Part shown: positions 60,989 through 64,000 of the stretch, in pieces
How positions within the stretch are numbered: the first letter of the stretch is position 1
How the letters are laid out: every line of letters begins with the position of its first letter
Source of the DNA: Planctomycetota bacterium
GTDB taxonomy: Bacteria; Planctomycetota; PUPC01; JACPCR01
NCBI GenBank assembly: GCA_027625095.1
Contig: JAQBXN010000021.1
Location: 21,499-85,498 of the forward strand
DNA length: 64,000 nt
Direction: 5' to 3'
The notes under the pieces: model-generated
What the model was told of the DNA's origin: nothing
The model's database searches: none
What the model saw: the letters and a program-made list of their open reading frames with translations, nothing else
Program-made: the position numbers and the translations under genes

Positions 60989-62911
60989 CTAATCTTCAAG
61001 TTTCCTTAATTCACGCATCGCCTTGATCGCCAACTCCGAATTCTCTTCCGCAAACTTGGCTGCGGTCTGGAAATGTTTCCTGGCCTCTTCCACATTCTGT
61101 CCTCGCTTTGTATAGCCGAGACGATATTGGAGCTCTGCTTTTCTGTTCAGATCATCAAGTGCCTTCTTTGATTCTTTGTGATCTTCTGACCAGGAAAGTG
61201 CGGCCTGCAAAAGGGCTCGCGAACGATTTGGATGCTCTTCAACGACTGAAATGGCGAATTTCCAGTATTCGCCGGCGATAGCCTCTGCATTATCCTCATA
61301 CCACTTCAATCGAGACTGGGCCTGAAGGCGGTAGGCCGTCCCTTCACCGGCAAGTTTCAGAAGGTCCCTCCAGGAGTCCCTCGCCGCTTCGTATTGCTTA
61401 CTCGTATCATATTCTTTCGCTTTCTTCTCCAATTGAAGAGACTGTGCAATCCGATTCTTTAGACCGAGGGCCGTTGGACTGAGCTTCTCCCCGTTTAACA
61501 AGTCGAGAGCCTTCTGGGCTTCACCGGAGGCGAAGAGTTTGAAGGCGCTCTGAACGAGTTCTTCAGCAGAACACAGCTCGAGCAGTTGGTGAATTTCCTC
61601 AAGTACTTCGACACTTCTTGTCTGGTATGCGGTCCCCTCCGAAACGTAGCCCGCCTCGTTCTTCAATTGAAGAGCTGCCTGTTGTAAGACGCTGGTCGCG
61701 TCGTTCGGGGTAGCCTTCAGCCGCCGGCCGGTGTCAAGGAGCTCAAGAGCGGTACTAAGGCGAGCCCGGGCCACTTTCGATTTCTGCGCCAGCTCTGTCA
61801 TCACAGACAGCCGTGTAGAATCAGGATTGATTTCCGCAGCCTGTTTGCCTGCCGCGAGAACATCATCCCATTCCTGGGCGTCGGAAGATTTTGTCATGGA
61901 CGCGAGAAGCACATTGAAGGCGTCTTGCCGGCATTCCAGCACCCAATCCTTGTATTGACAGAGAAGAAGCGAATCCTCCGGAAGCTTTCGGATTTTCTCT
62001 TCAGCTTGAATTGAATCACCACGATCAAAGAGCTGCCTCGCTTCCGCAATGATCTCTGCATGAATTCGGTGAGTCATTACAAACATGAGGCGATTGCGAG
62101 CAAACTCAAGCATGTCACTGGGGGCCTCCGTACTTTTTTGAAGCTCAGAGAAATACTGTTCAGCCTCAGTCCATCGATAGTTTTCGTAGCAATTGCCACG
62201 GGTCGATTCAATGTCCGCTATTCCGAGCAGTATCCGGGACAGACGAGATTCGGGCATCAGTTGCAATCCGGTCCTGAATCTCGCTTTGGCTTCGGCCGGT
62301 TTGTCTTCCTGCAGCCAGGCAAAGCCCATCCTAACGTGCCGCTCGTAATCCTGATGAATCTTCTGCTGATTCTCTGTGTCATTCTTATTCGTCAGGCTGA
62401 ACAACAGAACCCCTGCCAGACAGAGGACACCGAGACCAAACACCTGAGGCAACTTTGATTTTTTTGGCCTGTGAACTCCAGGCCCAGGCAATGCCTCGAC
62501 GGGCGTTCCACCTACCTCGCTGTCATCCGGAGCATTATTAAGTGAAACATCAGCTTCGATTCTCTCCCCTGATGCTTCCAAGCCCTGACTTGTCCTCTTT
62601 TCTTCTTCTTCCTCTTGACGCTCATCGCCTGCTGAGGAGCGCAGAAAGGTTAGTTTAACCTCCCCGATTTGGATTTCGTCGAAAGCTACCAAAGGTGCTC
62701 GAGCCGTCTGTTTACCGTTTACAAAAAGCGGCGCTCCAAGTGATTTCAAGATCACCTGACGGCTGCCGTCCCAATAAAATTGAGCGTGCCTGGGCTCGAC
62801 ACCAGGAAATTTCAACAGCAACCGGCTTCCGGCTCCAGTTCCGATAACTGTTGAACCTTCTGGGAGTTTAAATTCCTGAGAGTAATCTTCGCATTCGATA
62901 AGAAATTTCAT
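60989..62911 (-). CDS. FHA-domain membrane protein with TPR-like C-terminus
   Basis: 640 residues from the ATG at 62911 (MKFLIECEDYSQEFKL); the open frame to 63151 is a spurious leader. The FHA domain (about 5-92) is partly degenerate: the Gly-Arg position reads VIGTGAG, while RHAQFYW (41-47) and FVNGKQ (63-68) are typical. After an acidic linker (95-150) a membrane helix lies at about 155-173. The remaining 460 residues are TPR-like helices (AFAWLQEDKPAEAKARFRTG, ALDLLNGEKLSPTALGLKNR, KAELQYRLGYTKRGQNVEEA) outside the cytoplasm. The layout matches the FHA protein at 2988-4304. Role inferred as phospho-signal or assembly platform. Regulation is not visible. Confidence 0.82.
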   Translation of the reverse strand: MKFLIECEDYSQEFKLPEGSTVIGTGAGSRLLLKFPGVEPRHAQFYWDGSRQVILKSLGAPLFVNGKQTARAPLVAFDEIQIGEVKLTFLRSSAGDERQEEEEEKRTSQGLEASGERIEADVSLNNAPDDSEVGGTPVEALPGPGVHRPKKSKLPQVFGLGVLCLAGVLLFSLTNKNDTENQQKIHQDYERHVRMGFAWLQEDKPAEAKARFRTGLQLMPESRLSRILLGIADIESTRGNCYENYRWTEAEQYFSELQKSTEAPSDMLEFARNRLMFVMTHRIHAEIIAEARQLFDRGDSIQAEEKIRKLPEDSLLLCQYKDWVLECRQDAFNVLLASMTKSSDAQEWDDVLAAGKQAAEINPDSTRLSVMTELAQKSKVARARLSTALELLDTGRRLKATPNDATSVLQQAALQLKNEAGYVSEGTAYQTRSVEVLEEIHQLLELCSAEELVQSAFKLFASGEAQKALDLLNGEKLSPTALGLKNRIAQSLQLEKKAKEYDTSKQYEAARDSWRDLLKLAGEGTAYRLQAQSRLKWYEDNAEAIAGEYWKFAISVVEEHPNRSRALLQAALSWSEDHKESKKALDDLNRKAELQYRLGYTKRGQNVEEARKHFQTAAKFAEENSELAIKAMRELRKLED

Positions 62912-63010
62912 ATAGCAGAATGCTGACAAATCGTGAGCTTCCGGCAAGCGTGCATGAATGGTTGAGGGCCGTGCGGTTATCTTCTGAGATTTACACCTTG
63001 GAGGATTCCT

Positions 63011-63409
63011 ATGGGCAAGAGAGACTCTCGGATACCGCCGGATCTTCAGCGACTGTGTCGCCGGCTGGAAAAGCATCGCAACTCGAAAGGCAAGGGCCAT
63101 CGGCTTCCGTCTGGCATCTGGCGGTCGGCTGCGGAGCTGGCTCGTGAACATGGGGTCAGCCTGGTGGCCCGGGTGCTGAGCCTTGATTACTACACGTTGA
63201 AAGAGAGGGCGGTGGTGGCTGGGGGCAATCGCGGGGAATCGGTTTCGGCGGCCTTTGTGGAGTTGAGGCCTTCATCTTCTAACCGTGATGATTCGGGCGT
63301 AACAATTGATCTTCATTCAGAATCTGGTGACCGGATGACGATGCGGCTTCCGATGCTGGATGGCCTGGATGCGGTGGAACTTGTCCAGGCATTCTGGAGG
63401 TCGTCATGA
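63011..63409 (+). CDS. tnpA: IS66 accessory protein TnpA-like
   Basis: 132 residues; GGAGG lies 8 bases before the ATG (MGKRDSRIPPDLQRLC). The central segment GIWRSAAELAREHGVSLVARVLSLDYYTLKERA resembles the helix-turn-helix of IS66 accessory proteins, and the ending RLPMLDGLDAVELVQAFWRS is the usual strand for that family. It is called by position and shape: the next gene is a clear IS66 Orf2 protein and starts in an ATGA overlap. It is not the catalytic transposase. Confidence 0.7.
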   Translation: MGKRDSRIPPDLQRLCRRLEKHRNSKGKGHRLPSGIWRSAAELAREHGVSLVARVLSLDYYTLKERAVVAGGNRGESVSAAFVELRPSSSNRDDSGVTIDLHSESGDRMTMRLPMLDGLDAVELVQAFWRSS

Positions 63410-63762
63410 TTCAGGTGACTCCTCAGATGCGGATTCTGGTGGCTGTCGAGCCTGCTGATTTTCGCAAAGGGATTGACGGTCTGGTGAGACTGAGTCGGGA
63501 GGCATTGAAGGTCGATCCGTTTTCGGGCGGCGTTTTCGTTTTTCGTAATCGTCGGGGAACGGCGCTGAAAATATTGGTTTACGATGGCCAGGGGTTCTGG
63601 CTGTGCCACAAGCGGCTCTCAGAAGGGCGGTTTCGCTGGTGGCCGGCGAAAGGTGGTGATGCTTCCTGTAGGCTCGAAGCGCACAAGCTTCAATTGCTCC
63701 TGTGGAACGGAAATCCATCGGCGGCTGACGCGCCCTTGTGGCGTCCGATTTCGCCGAGGTGA
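63406..63762 (+). CDS. tnpB: IS66 Orf2 family protein (TnpB)
   Basis: 118 residues, the normal size. The start MIQVTPQMRILVAVEPADFRKGIDGL and the following VDPFSGGVFVFRNRRGTALKILVYDGQGFWLCHKRLSEG (read over two parts) match IS66 Orf2. The gene overlaps the tnpA-like stop by ATGA. In IS66 a large DDE transposase (TnpC) follows; here the next clear ATG is 187 bases on. The function of TnpB in transposition is not settled. Confidence 0.88.
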   Translation: MIQVTPQMRILVAVEPADFRKGIDGLVRLSREALKVDPFSGGVFVFRNRRGTALKILVYDGQGFWLCHKRLSEGRFRWWPAKGGDASCRLEAHKLQLLLWNGNPSAADAPLWRPISPR

Positions 63763-63948
63763 TAAGTTTGTGGCCCAAGTGTGCAAAACCGGCTGGACCT
63801 TTCATGAAATTCTGTCATCTTTACGGTTTTGGAGATTGCTGTCTCTTCGCTGCCGCTGTCGTGATGGCTTCGGGTCGGAAGAGAGTGCATTCATTTGTGA
63901 GCTGACTTCTGAAATTTCGTTCGGTATTCGAAAGAGGCCGGTTCTCCC

Positions 63949-64000
63949 ATGAGCAAAAAGAGAAAGCACAAGAGGAGAAAAACTAAAACGGGATGCCGTC
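63949..64000 (+). CDS. Start of an unidentified gene, cut by window edge
   Basis: An ATG at 63949 opens MSKKRKHKRRKTKTGCR and runs off the window. The strongly basic start could be the third IS66 gene or an unrelated protein; the fragment is too short to decide. The 187 bases before it (63763-63948) show no other gene. Confidence 0.35.
   Translation, partial: MSKKRKHKRRKTKTGCR

Overview
The window looks like bacterial chromosome from the planctomycete/verrucomicrobial (PVC) sphere or a related sulfatase-rich lineage. The evidence is gene content: two sets of planctomycete-type c-type cytochrome proteins with Tat-exported partners (DUF1549/DUF1553 with DUF1501; DUF1592-family with DUF1552), a formylglycine sulfatase, three phytanoyl-CoA dioxygenase-like proteins, two Gfo/Idh/MocA oxidoreductases, a heparinase-like protein, a DUF4838 glycosidase-like protein and many exported beta-propellers. 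Gene content alone does not fix the phylum. TTG and GTG starts are used repeatedly and many genes overlap by ATGA or TTGA.

Layout. 1-7.5 kb: end of a Gfo/Idh gene, an exported TPR/metallopeptidase/PDZ protein, a membrane FHA protein and a large exported TPR protein. 7.6-12.4 kb: a YprB-like nuclease, a VapBC pair, a nitrilase-family amidase, a sulfatase and a HAD hydrolase. 12.5-14.3 kb: an isolated Q/N/S-rich repeat protein with its own terminator and a long non-coding upstream region. 14.3-17.4 kb: a carboxymuconolactone decarboxylase-Rieske fusion, hemE, and a SnoaL-like/PhyH pair. 17.5-27.8 kb (minus strand): two runs of planctomycete-type cytochrome genes. 28-31.3 kb: housekeeping cluster rpsB-tsf-pyrH-frr with a clear promoter and an internal terminator. 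31.3-38.1 kb: an SDR gene, a broken antitoxin-like gene and a branched-chain amino-acid-type ABC operon (livK-H-M-G-F) ending in a degenerate extra ATPase. 38.3-42.2 kb: a Gfo/Idh gene, an HpcH/HpaI aldolase and a LolC-type permease carrying an inserted FHA domain. 42.5-62.9 kb: a carbohydrate-oriented exported set (heparinase-like, alpha/beta hydrolase lipoprotein, 2-hydroxyacid dehydrogenase, PQQ-type propeller, FG-GAP/UnbV protein, giant LVIVD protein, DUF4838 protein), closed by an FHA-TM-TPR protein. 63-64 kb: the start of an IS66-type element.

Most unusual points: an FHA domain predicted to sit on the periplasmic side of a LolC/E-family permease; a Q/N-rich five-repeat protein resembling functional-amyloid proteins in composition; a 60-nt intergenic repeat able to fold into a cloverleaf and arranged in pairs with an exact 84-nt period; and families of short palindromic word repeats near gene boundaries. 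Several decaying genes can be seen (amber-interrupted antitoxin, frameshifted small ORF, VapC with its first acidic residue changed to Asn, ABC ATPase without signature motif). No CRISPR array, rRNA or tRNA gene was recognised.
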